Shown here in pieces: positions 13,584 to 27,200 of a stretch of DNA of 64,000 bases (position 1 is its first letter; every line of letters starts with the position of its first letter). The DNA is from Lagopus muta (Eukaryota > Chordata > Aves > Galliformes > Phasianidae), in the NCBI RefSeq assembly GCF_023343835.1, contig NC_064433.1:134443957-134507956 (forward strand), read 5' to 3'. The position numbers and the translations under genes were made by a program. Under the pieces are notes generated by a model, which saw only the letters and a program-made list of their open reading frames with translations, was not told the origin of the DNA and ran no database searches.

Positions 13584-15358
13584 TTCTCTGCATTAAACAG
13601 AGGTGTGCAGTATAATAGTTCAAAGCAAGATACTAATTCAACAAAAATCATCACGAGATTATCAGTTTGCAATATTTTGCAATCTGATTTTTAAAAGAGG
13701 AGTATGAATTCATGATTGCTCCGGTTTTTTGCAATGAAAAGGAATGAGTTTAAGACAAACTCAGCACAAATGGATGATCAAATGTCATCAGTACAATTCC
13801 AAGGATAAGCTTAAACTTTCTACAAGAAGGTCAATTCTTTTACCCTGCAAAAGACACTTCATGTGACAGCAAGTTTACTGGTGATGTACAGAATAATTAT
13901 ACAAATATGTAATGCAACCTTGTCTGGCATATTGAGATAGTATGTCATGTTTACTGCTTAGTTGAAACTGAAGGAGAACTGGGAGGCATGTCTTACTCCT
14001 GAGGGTAAAAAGTAATTTTCTAATGAATAAAATGTGAGAATGGACAAAAATGTAAATCCCTCAGACATTCTGAATTCCATCATGACTTTGATATATAATT
14101 GTTTAATAATTTCCTGAGAGAAAAACATCACTTATATTTAGTGAAATGATCTGGAAGATTTGAAGGAGATGTCCTAGAAAATATTTCTAGGACTGCATTG
14201 GTTTTTAATTAGAGATACAAGTGCATGTTGTATGGTATTGTAACTCTCACATCCCCTTTCTTATTTCAGGAATAATGCAGAAATCACAATTTGACATTAC
14301 TGTACTGCGTATTTTTGAGCTGCGAAATCTACAAAACATTAAGGAGTGGGAATCTGCTAGAATATGTTTACACAGAGTTAGATAGGGGGTTGTTACAGCA
14401 CAGCTAGAACAGAAGCATTCGCCCAGATTCTCCTCTAAGAGGCACCGTTGTTCCTTGGTTCCTCCATAGGAGGCAGAGTGACATGAAATTTCACGTTCGT
14501 ACTGCTAAAAATGGAAGATATATAAGAGGATTCATTTGCCTTTCTTTTGTATTATGACTGTTTTCAAAATCAGCAGTGTAATTAAGTGTATCAAACAAAG
14601 AAATCATTACAAAAGCAAGTGGGCTGTTATCTTGTTCTATATCGTATAATAATTATCAATGTCAGCAAGAAGTGATCCCCCTTTGATTGCTGGGGTTGTG
14701 AACTCAGGTGTGCTGAATAGAAATTGGGAATAACCTGGATATATTGCATTGGATATTTCACACAGTCATACAGTGCTTACCTGCTGGCATTTTGAGGGCT
14801 TATTTTGCTAGGAAATCTGGCTTTGGTGCATCTAATGCTTCAGACTGGATCAGCAGGGCATCCTTGAAGCAAACCTCCTAATTTTGCATTAGTTCCCACT
14901 GTGCACTGACCTCAGTGCACAATCTCGGCACATTACTGAACAGGGGCATGGTTTGAAGTGATAATTTACAAGGCGTTCAGCAGTTAGTCACTCTTCCACC
15001 TCATTAAATCATGCCCTGCTTCAGTATTTCATTAAGCAGTCATACTTTTTTCCTCAAATGGTGGGCAAGTAAAAAAGCAAAAACTATGTGATGATCTGTA
15101 AAGAGTATGATAACTTTTAAACGAAAGTACACAATCTCACTTTGCTAGAAACTGCAGTAGGAGAGTAAAACTTTCACATTTTCTTCATCCCAAGGCTAGA
15201 AATCTTGGGTATGCTACTACAGAGGAGGAAAAGAATGGGAAATGGATGTGCCTTTTAAGTACTGGAATTTCTTGGAAGATTGGGAAAGGGTATTGTACCA
15301 GTCATTTTTGGAAGAGAAGCTTAGAAATTGAGAAACACTGAAATGAAAGCTAATAAAT
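13584..15358. other. Intergenic, unassigned
   Basis: AT-rich DNA with no recognisable gene or repeat family. Confidence 0.45.
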
Positions 15359-15390
15359 ACCTGTAATGGGAGAGTCAATGGGAGAGTACC

Positions 15391-15595
15391 ACAGAAATAC
15401 CAGCAGCAGTGTAGAGGTGGTAGCATCCGTGCAATTTGAGAGAGAACTAACATGAGAACAATCATGAGAACTGCTTTGCTATTCTGACAGGTGTGGGCAA
15501 ATCTTTGTTCTGTCTGTAGCTTCTGGAAATATGGAAATTCATTCTTCCAAAGTCTACACATTTGAAAAGCATGGTTATGTCCCAAATGGAAATTC
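15391..15595 (+). repeat. Inverted repeat, left arm (205 bp)
   Basis: This 205-bp stretch is the reverse complement of 18160-18364, with about four mismatches and no indels counted by eye (about 98% identity). Both arms give the same chance frame on opposite strands, with AFQMCRLWKNEFPYF in each. The arm is followed at once by a CR1-like tail. Confidence 0.93.
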
Positions 15596-15652
15596 CCTTG
15601 GAAATCCCTTCCAACCCAAACCATTCTATGATTACATGATTACACATGTCCA
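15596..15652 (+). mobile_element. CR1-like 3' tail next to the left arm
   Basis: AAATCCCTTCCAACCCAAAC followed by CATTCTATGATTACATGATT is a typical CR1 3' end. The 205-bp arm before it could be an unfamiliar upstream part of the same element. Confidence 0.75.
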
Positions 15653-18159
15653 TAGCAGATCTGGCATAGGTAGGAGTAAAGAAACATATCATACCTGCTC
15701 TTCTTTGCTGTCCTTCCAGAAGGGGAGAGCAGTGAAAGGCATTCCAAGATTATTTCTTATCCCTCTGCAGAAGCTGACATTAAGACATCAACTTCAAGCT
15801 CTTGATATGAGCTGGTACAAGCTAATGAACTAATCCAGCTCAACAAAGGATAACGGAATGTCTTGGGAACCACAGTACTGTAGCTGAGATGCGTCAGTAG
15901 CAGAGTGGGGCAAATGGTTGGATGGTGCTAAATAATAAAATATGAAAAAAAACTCACCCTGAAAATAGGCAGCTGCAAGCTTTAATCGTTCTCTGCCGGT
16001 ATCTCATTTTCCATATTTTAAATGAGGAAAAGTATCTTTGAAACATCATTAAGACATATGAAATGCTCAGCTGCTACAGTAGGAACACTACAGGTTCATC
16101 AAGTACAATTTTTGAGTTTAGTTCGGGTGAGATAGGCTAAACCAGGCTTCTCTGAATGACAGGAATGGAAACACTGAATACCCAGCCACTGCTCGAGACA
16201 AGGCTCAGTGAAAAACAGCATATGTGCATGTAATTAAATACTACAGTGGTTCATGTGTAGAAGAGACCATGAGGATACTGGAAGATTTAAGTATGCAGCT
16301 TTCCATCTTGCATGTTTTTCATACAGTTTCCTTTTTCTTCCCCTCAAATTATCTTGAATTTCAGCACAGTAGAAAAGAAAGAAAGTGAGCACATGCTGCT
16401 CCTGACAAGATTGTCCATCTGGTGCAGTTTTCCTACGTAATAGTGTAAGGAGATATCAGCTGTCAACTGTGAATGAATGCGAGCAGGTTCAGCTGCCTAA
16501 GCTTATCAAGGAGGGTGACAGACCTGAACAAATTCATCCACAGCTTCATTTCCAACAGTTGCCACAGCTTTGGATGCAGCATGTACCCTAGGTGTGACAC
16601 TTTCACTCTCTAAAATGTAGTTAGGCAGCTGCTGACATTCAGCCAGACCCACTGCTGCCATATGGTTCTTCCCAGCTTGCTGGGCAATTCATCTTTGCAC
16701 CTATGGATAAGTGCATGTATGGGGCCACTTTTGTGTGGCAAGGCACACTCCACAGCTAAAAACAATTCAGTTTGGTTTGGCATGGGCAGAAAGGCAGCCT
16801 CATGGCAAAAAATATATATCCAGTGCTGCAGTCTTGTTTTTCCTTGAATCTGTGCAGGTAACTCAAGGGTGACAGAAAAGCTCTTTGGCCTGGTTTGTAC
16901 TATGGCATCTCTTCATGTCACCAGTATGGCTGGTGAGGCTGCTGCACTGTGAGCTGTCACTCAGGGAGGAGCAGGTGCTAACCTGGAAGCCAGCTGTTGT
17001 GCTGTTCATGGTAAAAGATGCAGCGTGTTCTGATTTGCAGTCTAGCACAGAGTGTTAGAATTCATTTAATGGAGTATTAAATAGGCAAAAATTGACCCAA
17101 ATCAGCCAGTTCTCAGAAGACTCCAAATCTATTTAAATATAGTGCATGGATGCACAGTCTTAAATCTAGCACATTACCTTAATCACAAGAAGCCTGGGAC
17201 CAAGGTCTGAAGAATAAAAGCTCATAATTATGAAGAAAAGCGACACAAAGAAAGTCATATGCATGTCAGAATGTGTTATGTTACAGTATCAAATTAATAA
17301 GTACAGTCTTTTCGGTGTATTAATATGTCCTTATTCTGAGAAATAACTTCCTTATTGACTCTGCAGATAAATCTATTAGCAAATTTGATAGAGTGATAAT
17401 ATCTGTATTCCACAGTGTCATTAAGAATTTATTTCCATATTTGACAGAGTCTTTACCCTTGAGGACCACTGTATCTTCACTGAAGGCATTTATTGAACAA
17501 CATCCTGATTGCTTAATGGTTCGTACAAAGTGAGATGAATGAATGCATTTCTGAGCTGGGAACTGTTGTCATTAAGGTACGGTGCAAACAAATCAATGAG
17601 GAAGCCCCAAGCTTCTGCCCAACGGTTTGCAAAAGTGCCACAGGCAGGAAAGAAGAAAGTCAGCTATTGTTTAAAAATATCACCTGAAAACATGTGAATC
17701 ATACCACAGAAATATTTGGGCATAAAGATCTGTAGGGAATTCCTACTTGAAGGCTTCCTTCTGCACAGGTGCAACTGAAGTAGGCAGCATATTTTTTTTA
17801 TTGAGCTTTTAATTGCAGATAATCTATTGCATGTAAGGTTAAATTGAAGCAACAGTGAGGATCTCTTGGGAAATACAAAGCACTAATGGAATAAACTCAT
17901 ATTTGGCTATTTTGGCCAAAGTCATCTGCAAAATGAATTTGTCATGGAAACCTGGGATGGTAACATCTCAGTATAGAAACTCTGCAAGTCCACTTTTTTT
18001 CCTCGGTTGCAATTGATTTTCCTTCAAAAATAAAGAAATACCTGTATAGAAATACCTGAAACAATAACAAAATCCACTTTCTGACTGGAAAGCTGCTTCT
18101 TCTCCGCAGCCATGCACCTCTCACTACAGAGATCCAACCATACAGCTCAGCACCCTCTA
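15653..18159. other. Spacer between inverted arms, unassigned
   Basis: About 2.5 kb with no gene recognised. The part at 16450-17050 is slightly richer in GC and could hide an old repeat, but I cannot name it. Confidence 0.45.
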
Positions 18160-18364
18160 GAATTTCCATTTGGGACATAACCATGCTTTTCAAATGTGTA
18201 GACTTTGGAAGAATGAATTTCCGTATTTCCAGAAGCTACAGACAGAACAAAGGGTTGCCCACACCTGTCAGAATAGCAAAGCAGTTCTCATGATTGTTCT
18301 CATGTTAGTTGTCTCTCAAATTGCACGGATGCTACCACCTCTACACTGCTGCTGGTATTTCTGT
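18160..18364 (-). repeat. Inverted repeat, right arm (205 bp)
   Basis: Partner of the left arm. The sequence beyond each end differs from the left copy, apart from a CCTGTAATG just outside that is shifted by 8 bases. No CR1 tail is attached on this side. Confidence 0.93.
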
Positions 18365-18772
18365 GATACTGCAGCATTCATTACAGGATGCTGAAAAAGA
18401 TCTTGCCATTTAAACATGTGAGAAAACCAAAGATTTCAAGGTGTGTAACAAGATTATCTTAAAAGCTGAGTGATACATACAGCGCCTTTGAAAAACACAT
18501 CCTGATTTTCTTTAAAAGAAGATTTTTTAATGCAGCAATAATGATCAAATTACCTATTTTCAGTCTTTTCTGGTTGTCTCAAATAATTAGAAACCAGGAA
18601 GTTGACTTTGGGTTTAATTCTGTTCACGTTCCCTTTGGTATAAATCAAGACTATTTCCACAAGAATCCAATGGAAAATAATACAGACCACCATCAGGAGA
18701 TCTGCAAAGTGGCAGAAGCTGCAGCACAACTCCTGTCAGATTAATGAACATCAACTCGCAACCTGAAGGATC
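18365..18772. other. Intergenic, unassigned
   Basis: Nothing recognised between the right arm and the next CR1. Confidence 0.45.
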
Positions 18773-19362
18773 AAAGAATCATAGAATGGTTTGCGTTAGA
18801 AGGGACCTTTAAAATCACTTGGTTCCAACCCCCTGCTATAGGCAGGGGCACCTCCCTCTAGACCAGGTTGCTCACAGCCCCATCCAGCCTGGCCTTGAAT
18901 GCTTCCAGGGAGGGGGCATCCACAGCCTCACTGGGCAACCTGTTCCAGTGTCTCACCACCCTCACAGTAAAGAATTTCTTCCTGATACCTAGTCTAAATC
19001 TACTTTCTTCCAGTTTAAAGCCGTTTCCCCTTGTCCTGTTGCTACATGCCCTCATGAAAATCCCCCCCCCAGCTTTCCTGTAGGCCCCTTCAGGTACTAG
19101 AAGGCTGCTGTAAGATCTCCTCAGAGCCTTCTCTTCTCCAGGCTGAAGACCCACAACTCTCTCAGCCTGTCCTTGTAGTGGAGGTGCTCCAGCCCTCTGA
19201 TCATCTTCATGGCCCTCCTCTAGACCAGCTCCAACAGCTTCATGTCCTTCTTGTGCTGTGGGCCCAGATCTGGACGCAGTACTCCAGGTGAGGTCTTATG
19301 AAGGCAGACTAGAGGATTGCCTTCCTTGATCAACGGGTCATACTTCTCTTGAGGCAGCCCAT
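18773..19362 (-). mobile_element. CR1 fragment, about 590 bp, minus orientation
   Basis: Begins with the reversed tail and GGTTTGCGTTAGAAGGGACC. The minus-strand frame 18858-19154 encodes CR1 ORF2 end motifs (TRGNGFKLEESRFRLG, RVVRHWNRLPSEAVDAPSL). Same subfamily as the copies at 3.98 and 45.7 kb. 5'-truncated. Confidence 0.93.
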
Positions 19363-22287
19363 ATGGATATGTGGGATTAAATCTTAAATGAAGGTAAAAC
19401 AGTTACAAAAGAAAATCAGCAAGAACAGTCGGATGTTTAGACAAAATAGATAAGGACTGAAAATAGACTGGAGAGCAGCAGATGGGCGCATGGGATGAGA
19501 CTCACCTTAGCTCATGCTAGGCAGGCACCTGCCTTGTTGACATCCTCAGCTAAGCATATTCTCCATGATAAAAGGAGGTAAGTGCAGATAAATCTCAGAC
19601 TGAGAATAACTACTTACAAAGACATCTGTTGCTGTTGCTTTTATGTTCAATGTCTGAAATGAGATGAGATATATACCCTGCCTTGTGTATCTACATTAAA
19701 GATGGTTTATAAAACCAGCAGAAAACACTCTTTTCACATAACTACAGAGCACCAGGCTACTTAGCAGGGTAGCAGTTTATCAAGAGAGTTTGCTGACCTT
19801 GGTAGGATTGCTTGTAGAACACCTTCTCAGACTTTTCAGTAAAAGTTTTCCTCAGACAAGGTGTGCCACCATATCAAGCAGTCTGCAAGGTGCAGATCAC
19901 CATGTTAACATACCCTGACTTTCTAATTAAATCAATACTCTTGGTGCTGAAAGCAAGGTAGCCAGAGACACCACAGAGCAAACTGAGCACAAATAACTGT
20001 TATGTTCCTATATGCTTTGTCTGAGCCTCACATAGCACCAAGTACAATAGAAAGCAACCAAGAAAAATGTACTTGAAGGAGAAGCAAAGGATACAAATAG
20101 CCTTTACAATATATGTTCTTCATGTTAGTGTTTGTGTGTGTGCTAGCATCTTCTAATTCAGCCCTAAGGGTATAAGCATTCAGGTGTGTTAAGAAGTATG
20201 ACTTTTCTAATGTCTGATATAGAGAGGCATGAATCTAAGACAGTTTCATCAGCTTTCTATCTAACATTTCTAGAATTTCTCTAGTAGTTATCTTTCATCT
20301 GGTTCTTTTTCCCTTCTGCACATTCCTCTTAATCTACTATGAAAAGCAAAACACTGCAGAAAGTTGTTCTCAACAGCTAACACCAATGAACAGTCCTTAC
20401 CTTTCATGACATTGACTCTGCTCAGATGACAAAGTCACTCACTTTTAACTGCTCTAATGAGACTTCCTAATGAGCCCTCCTGTGGAGAGTGTGCTAGAGG
20501 GGAAAGAAGAGTAAGGTAATGAAAGACAGGGAATGAAAATGAAAGAAAACATGACTTTAAAAGGTAAAATAAATATTTTTAAAAACTGTTCCTTTGGGTT
20601 TTTTTGTTTGTTTGTTGATTTGTGCTACTTTACATTTTTTTTGTGGCCTTTCTGTGTGACTGCCCAAAGCTCTGCAAAACATGATCTAGTGGGAAAGAGT
20701 TGCAAATAGTTTCCCATATTAATGTATTTTAAAAAGCCACCCAAAGTTTAAACCTAACCCAGACTAGATTCTGTGTCACTGACACAGGATCCTGAATGTT
20801 AATTGATGCATGTTTGTGCCAGACTGCAATCTGCCTCAGCTGGGTTCATGTCTTCGTCACTGCCCAAAACCAGATCAATATGCACCTTACAGCTGTTATA
20901 TAAGCAGATAAGCACTACAACCTCCTCTCTGATTCCAGACTCTAGGCTTTTATAACTCTCATAAGGATCACTTTTGAGCAGCCTCTTTTCCAATCTCTAG
21001 TTGCTACATACTCAAGTGTATATGGCCCTGTTAGAGCCCATAATCTACAGACTCAAGACTCCCTTTTGCCTTTCTACTAAGGAAACAGTTTTATCTCTCT
21101 TCTTTTCCCTGTCTCCCCAGGGAGGCAAAAAAAAAAAGAGAAAATTTCAGTCCCTCACCTCATGTCAGGTCTTATCTACAGACTATTTTCTACATTTTTT
21201 CATTGCTGGAAATAGGCAAAAATTGATGCCAGCACAAAGAAAACCTGACTAATTTCTGTATTAATGACCTTTTTTCCACTTCTCAACAATGTAAGAACCA
21301 TGCTTTTTGGTGTACTGATTGGAGTTTTGGTGCTGCATTCACATGCTAAGTAAGTTATCTTGTAGGAAGCTACCTAATACATACAGCCACAGTTAACTGA
21401 AGGAACAAAAATAATTTCATGTGTATTTATTCATCTGTGAGACAACATGGTACAGAAAAATCCCCTGTGTGTCTGTGTGTGTGTGTATGAAAGTATCTGA
21501 CAATTAAAAGGAGACTTGCTGTGAATTTCACGCACCAAATCTCTACTGTCAGCATTTGCAGGGAGAGACTCTGCTCTCTCAAGAGCCTGCACACCCCTCA
21601 GCACAAAGCAGCAGACTTTGCAGTAACACCAAGAGCCCAAGTCTGCTACTCAGGATCGCAGTTTTCCAGCTTACATCACAAATGTGGCAAATTGGAACCG
21701 GATCGATTTATTTATGTGGGTTAGTAGAGACTTCTTACGTGTGATTGCTTTCCCACAGGAACTATTTTTGAGATAGCTGCCAAATGAAAATTGAGTGCTA
21801 TGATATCACATTTATTTATGCATCTGTTATCACTGCTCTTACTTAAATGAGCTTGGTAAATTCTTTTATGTTACACAGTACAGATGCATTTTTTATTGCA
21901 TGCTTGAAGCATTAAGTTCATATTGATGCAGCTTAGCACTAAAAAAAGCCTGCTGCTCAGCCTTTTAAAGCAAAATATGTATGTTGACACATTTCCCTCG
22001 GGAGATGGTAGTTCATGCAACTTTAGAAGTTCTGGGTGCACTTCAGAGAGCATTTTCATGAAATCCCATTCTGATATCCACTGATAGCTGCAGCCATATT
22101 CCACCTCCAAACGGTGCCAAGACAGTGAGTGAGAGTGAGATATCAAAGCTATCATGCTAATACCTGTGAATCTTCTATGGTGAAAGTTTGAAAACTCTTT
22201 GAAAGATATTATGCAGTAGAAATAGAATTGGAAAGGGAAGGAAATAATGCCTGGTGAGAGACTGATTAGCTCAGACATAGAAATTTT
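19363..22287. other. Intergenic, unassigned
   Basis: No gene recognised. A short (GT)n run at about 21470-21488 is present. Short open frames match nothing I know. Confidence 0.45.
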
Positions 22288-22690
22288 TAGAATCTTAGAA
22301 TCATTAAGTTTGGAAAAGACCTCTCAGATCATCTAGTCTAACTGTCCACCAATATTGCCCACAAAACCACGTCCCTAAATACTACATCTACCCTTTCCTT
22401 AAATACCTTCAGGGAGACAGTGACTCCACCACCTCCCAGGGCAGCCTGTGCTACTGCCTCACTGCTCTTTCTGTGAAGAAATTGTTCATAATATCCAACC
22501 TGAACCTCCCTTGGTGCAACTTAAGCCACTACCTCTTGTCCCATCTCTGTTAACTGGGAGAAGAGGCTGACCCCTAACTCACAACAACCTCCTTTCAGGG
22601 AGCTGCAGAGAGCAATAAGGTCTTCCCTGAGCCTTCTTTTCTCAACACTGAACAGCCCCAGTTCCGTCAGCTGCTCCCCATATGATGTGT
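22288..22690 (-). mobile_element. CR1 fragment, minus orientation, older subfamily
   Basis: Reversed CR1 3' end: TTGGAAAAGACCTCTCAGAT, then CACCACCTCCCAGGGCAGCC and AACCTCCCTTGGTGCAACTT. More diverged than the 18.8-kb copy. Confidence 0.88.
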
Positions 22691-23408
22691 ATCTATACTA
22701 TTCCAAGATTCCAGTTATTCATGTATTTACCAACTCCAGTCAGCACTAAAGGTCATCCATGACAAATTCCAATGAAGGAATGGAGATTCCTTAAATATCC
22801 AGTTTATATATTCTAGCAGACCAAAGGCTGAAGAAGGGCATAACTGCTCTGTTAAAATTTTTCAGTGTGGTAGGTATTGTGAGAACAAATATTTATGTAA
22901 AAATGGAAAGCAGTCACAAGACCAAACACACAAACACATAGTCATGATGTGAGTTTCAATCTGACTTTCTGAAAGGGGCAAAAATAAGTTTGAAGATAGA
23001 GATTTATCAGATTATGATAGAGATTAAAATAATGTATTTTCTGAGGAAAGCAGGAAATGGACTCAGCAGACTCATAGGCTCTTTCCAGACTGACATTTTC
23101 AGGTGGCTTTAGTGCTGGTAATACATTTTCTCTGTCTTCCCAGTGTTATTTGTTATCTTGTGCTCTAAATTATTCCCCATGGCTTACTGGGAAAATATCA
23201 TGTATTGGTTAAGGGAGACTTATTTTAAAAAAGAAAATTAACAGCAATAATCCCATTGTTAAAAATAATTAAAAAATCCTTTTGGCTGCCACATAGAAGG
23301 GAATAAGAAAAGAAGAAAGTCTACAGACTCCCAAATTTCTGAAAATGCACGTTTCTTTTTTTTCATCTTTTAGAATGAACGGGTGTAAAAATTGAGTACA
23401 TATTATGA
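22691..23408. other. Intergenic, unassigned
   Basis: No gene or repeat recognised before the mariner copy. Confidence 0.45.
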
Positions 23409-24252
23409 AGGTCTCTCCAAAAGTAATGCCTCCTGTTTACATCCATGGAAACTACAACAGATACTAAGATCATAATAACATTATGTGATAGAACAAATGC
23501 TCAGCTACAAAATGCTATTTTTCAACCCTGTCACCACCATTAGCTATGCATTTTCACCAGAGATCATAGAATCATAGAATTGCTCAGGTTGGAAAAGACC
23601 TTAAAGATCATGGAGTCCAACCACAAGCTAACCATCCTACCCTAACTCTAACAACCCTCCTAAATCATGTCCCTGAGCACCATATCCAAACAGTTTTTAA
23701 ACACATCCAAGGATGATGATTCAACCATCTCCCTAGGGAGCCTTTTCAGGTGCTTAACAACCCTTTATCTAAATAAGTTTTTCCTGATATCCAACTTAAA
23801 CCTTTCCTGGAGCAACTTGAGACTTAAGATGAGAAAGAGCCCACATGCTGTGCTCATGAAAATCTGCATGGTCTACCAGAATGTGGGTTGTCTTTTATAT
23901 CACTGTCACCACTGCTGAAACACACTGCCTCACTGTGCTCACATCCATTGTTTGGTCTTCATAAATGTTCACCAAACACTGATGAATGTCAGTGGATACC
24001 TTTTTTTTCTGCATGAGGAGTTCAGTGACAACCTTTTGCTTCATCTGCACTTCCACGTCAGGTGCCATTGTGTCATACTGCACTTTGCTGCCATCTGTTG
24101 CACACAACAACATGTAATGGAACACGGGTGGGAAGGTTCAACCTCTATTGCCATGCCACCAACATTCACAGCCCTCTGTGGGGCTATCAAGTTTACTTAG
24201 CCTCACCACAGCCTCACCTTCAAAATATATGAAGTATTGCCTTCAGAGCAGC
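23409..24252 (-). mobile_element. Galluhop-type mariner DNA transposon, interrupted
   Basis: The left end (GGTCTCTCCAAAAGTAATGC) and right end (TATTGCCTTCAGAGCAGC) are imperfect inverted termini of the bird mariner family. The minus strand encodes a decayed mariner transposase N-terminus: in 23895-24125 the motif DIHQCLVNIYEDQTMDVSTV is clear. Without the CR1 insert the element is about 580 bp, an internally deleted copy. Dead. Confidence 0.88.
23565..23826 (-). mobile_element. CR1 fragment nested in the mariner
   Basis: Reversed CR1 tail, then TTGCTCAGGTTGGAAAAGAC and CATGTCCCTGAGCACCATAT. Mariner sequence resumes right after it. AGAT on both sides (23561-23564 and 23827-23830) may be a short target duplication. 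Same subfamily as the 47.6-48.2 kb copy. Confidence 0.92.
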
Positions 24253-27200
24253 AGTGAGATTGACTATTAAGACTGAAATAAACTCTGAATTAAAGACCAA
24301 ACAGTTTTCCTAAATAGATTTTTGCTTCTTCTTTATGAACATAAATATATCCCATGAATTTGATGCCCTGTTTGTAAACCTTCTGATTTCAATGGATGTG
24401 GATCATACATCTCCTTCTGCATTTGGATACTGCAGTCAAAATCCTGACAAGCTTTTCTGTGGCTGAAAACATTGTTTTTTAAAGATGCTTAGCTGCTGTC
24501 ATTCAGCTGAATGGCAGTGGTAATGCTGACTCCAACAGAATCTTGGAACTGCAAGGTGCTTCTAGAGAAGAATATTAGTTCTTGCAGGTGATATGTGCTC
24601 TGCTGGGCAACATGACTTTAATTAGCAGCTGGAGTCATGTACAATCATCAAGAGACATATGCCTAATTTATCGAAAATTCATCTTAATAGAAATATATGA
24701 CTGAAGCATATAATTAGGTTTAGTGACCATTTTAGCTGTAGTGCTAATGAAAATACTGCAAGAAAAGCTATATGTGGAGTGACAATGAAAGAAAATGTAA
24801 TGTCCTGCTAATCAGATGGATTCAAAAATCTGTGGTAGGTTTTCATCAGCTTTTACTTCCCAGCCACTAAACTGGAGCAGTACTCTAATTTTACAGAGAA
24901 CTGCAGTTTTCTTTCTGACAGACTTCTTGTAAAAGACCGGCAGAAAGCAATTGTTATTCCTTACAATAAATGAAAGTCTTGGAAGTCATGTCCATGATGG
25001 ATAATCAAGGCTGCTAACAAAGACAGCAGAACTTTCAGGTAGAATTTTAACACTTTTACTTTGATAGCCCAGTATTATTAGGTGTGAAGTAATGGAAAAA
25101 ATAAGCACAAGTGGTGAAATTCTCCAATGTGTAACACCCTATATGCTGATTTTCACACAGAGGAAAGATGGCTTACCTTCTTTTCTAGTGGTAAAAACAC
25201 TCTAGACAGAATAGACTGCTGATGATGAATGAACAACATGATGTGAGTGCTGACATCACATCACATCAATTTTTTGAATTAAATCTGCTCTTAACACCAT
25301 CAGCCTTAAAAACTAATGGTCACTTTTCACCAGTAGTTCTGCATCCTTATAGAAATGCTCACAACAAAATTACTGATTGAAATAAACACAGTGCAGACCT
25401 GGGCATGAGTAAACTGCATCAACAAGATGAAAGAAAATCAGTCTTAGATCAACACCTTTGTGACACACTAAGTAGGAAAGGAGAAGTTAATTTATTCATT
25501 TTTCTGCCTATTTGACTTGGTGTCAGACTTGGGGCTGTACCTAAAACTACCAAGACTTTGGGAAAAATGACATTCAATTTTTTAAAAATTATGTATTTGA
25601 GTCCCAACATGATACAACCAAGTAGAAATATACAGGCATGAAAAATGGGACATAGAAAAATGTTTCAGAGCAGTTTCACTTCCATTTTTACCTTCTCAGA
25701 CATCCCTTTCTGCTGATCTTGGGTCCCTGGAGGAAACTATAGTGGCAGAAACACAAAGGAAAAATCCATCTAGCTGATACGTGTTCTCCTTTCACACTGA
25801 TATGGTCCATGTTCAAGATAGGATGGAGTCACATTACAAATAGTAGAAAAAAAAACATGTTGAAGAAAATCACTCTGCAGTTTGCAGAAAGAATAATGCA
25901 TCTTCAGATCAGCTTTGTAGAATAAGTTGGATCCTTTGCCTTGCTTTCCTTCCACTCATTTGTGGCTAGAGATCTAACAAACCCAATTTACAGTTTGATT
26001 TCCAATTCCCATTAGAGACCATGGCTGGCAACATGGACAGGCTGGATATGCTCTTTGGCCACAAACTGATCTCTAGGCAATGTTTTCTGTATTAAGAATT
26101 ATTTTCAAATGGCTTCGCTGACTCTGTGTGCCAAGACCTTATTTTCTGAGACTGTAATTTCTGTATAACTAACAAATGCAGCCACAACCACTTTACTTTG
26201 ACAGTTAATAAATAAATTAAAAGCAATGGATGGCTTAGAAGACAGCCTTACATCTGCTTGTTTGAGTTTGATTGACTAGCCCTTTCACAGCTCATAACAA
26301 CTTTTATTTTCCCCAGCACTCAGCAGCCCTCAGCTTCAGCTCATATGGACAAAACTCCACACATAGTGATGTTATTCCTCACTGCCACTGAGTTGGTGGG
26401 CATGCTGTCAGGCCCACAAGGATGAAGAGAAGAGGATTACCTCATCTTGGCTATATCAGTGGTGAAGGATGAGAACCTCCCAGTCTGCCTCATTTTATAT
26501 GCCTATGGGGCAGTGGATTGCTCACATCATTGGTCCCATCTGCCTTGATGATACTCTTTTCTTAAGAACAACGTCTCCAACTTAAGCTGGTCCCTTAAAG
26601 TCACACTCAATCAGCCAAACATCTTTAAACCATCATGGAGTAATTTTGTTCTTCACTGCAAAATATCTTGCAATTTTTTTTTTCTCAGCTCGCAAAAACC
26701 AGCAACCAAAAAGATGTATGATACAGTCTTTTACCCACAGTCCCACAGTGTCTTGGCAGCAATGGTGATGGATAACGTGTGGCTCCTGAGCTTCTTCAGG
26801 TTTTCATCTGGGAGTTATTACCACTGTCAAGCACACACAGTCACATGTGCTGGGAGCGGGCTCTTCTGCATCGATCCAGAGACAACAAATGCAGGCATCT
26901 ACTGGGAGTCAGAGACAAAGTATTCAGTGCACATCACCCAGACTACATTTTCAAATTAAAATTGCAGCCCTTCTCATTAGGCTAATAGGCTTCAAAATGT
27001 CAGCAGGAGGTTTTTTGAGCCTGAAGACAGAGACTAGATTCAAGGAGAATTTTCTGTCCCTTCATCTGACTTAGATGAGTGACTAGGGAAAGTTTTAAGA
27101 CAAAATATCAGTGATGTTACCAGTACTGCATAGGGCAATCCAACTACACACTAAAGCCCTTAAATCCAGGTACACTTAGTCAAATGTGTGTATTTCAGCC

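Noticed and set aside
13243..13672. Long GREGRKE and FLPS repeat frames
   Set aside because: Produced entirely by the (GGAA)n microsatellite and a CR1 piece.
15217..15624. 135-codon minus frame whose peptide recurs at 18170-18394, suggesting a duplicated gene
   Set aside because: The similarity is nucleotide-level identity of the inverted repeat; the frames end differently and show no domain.
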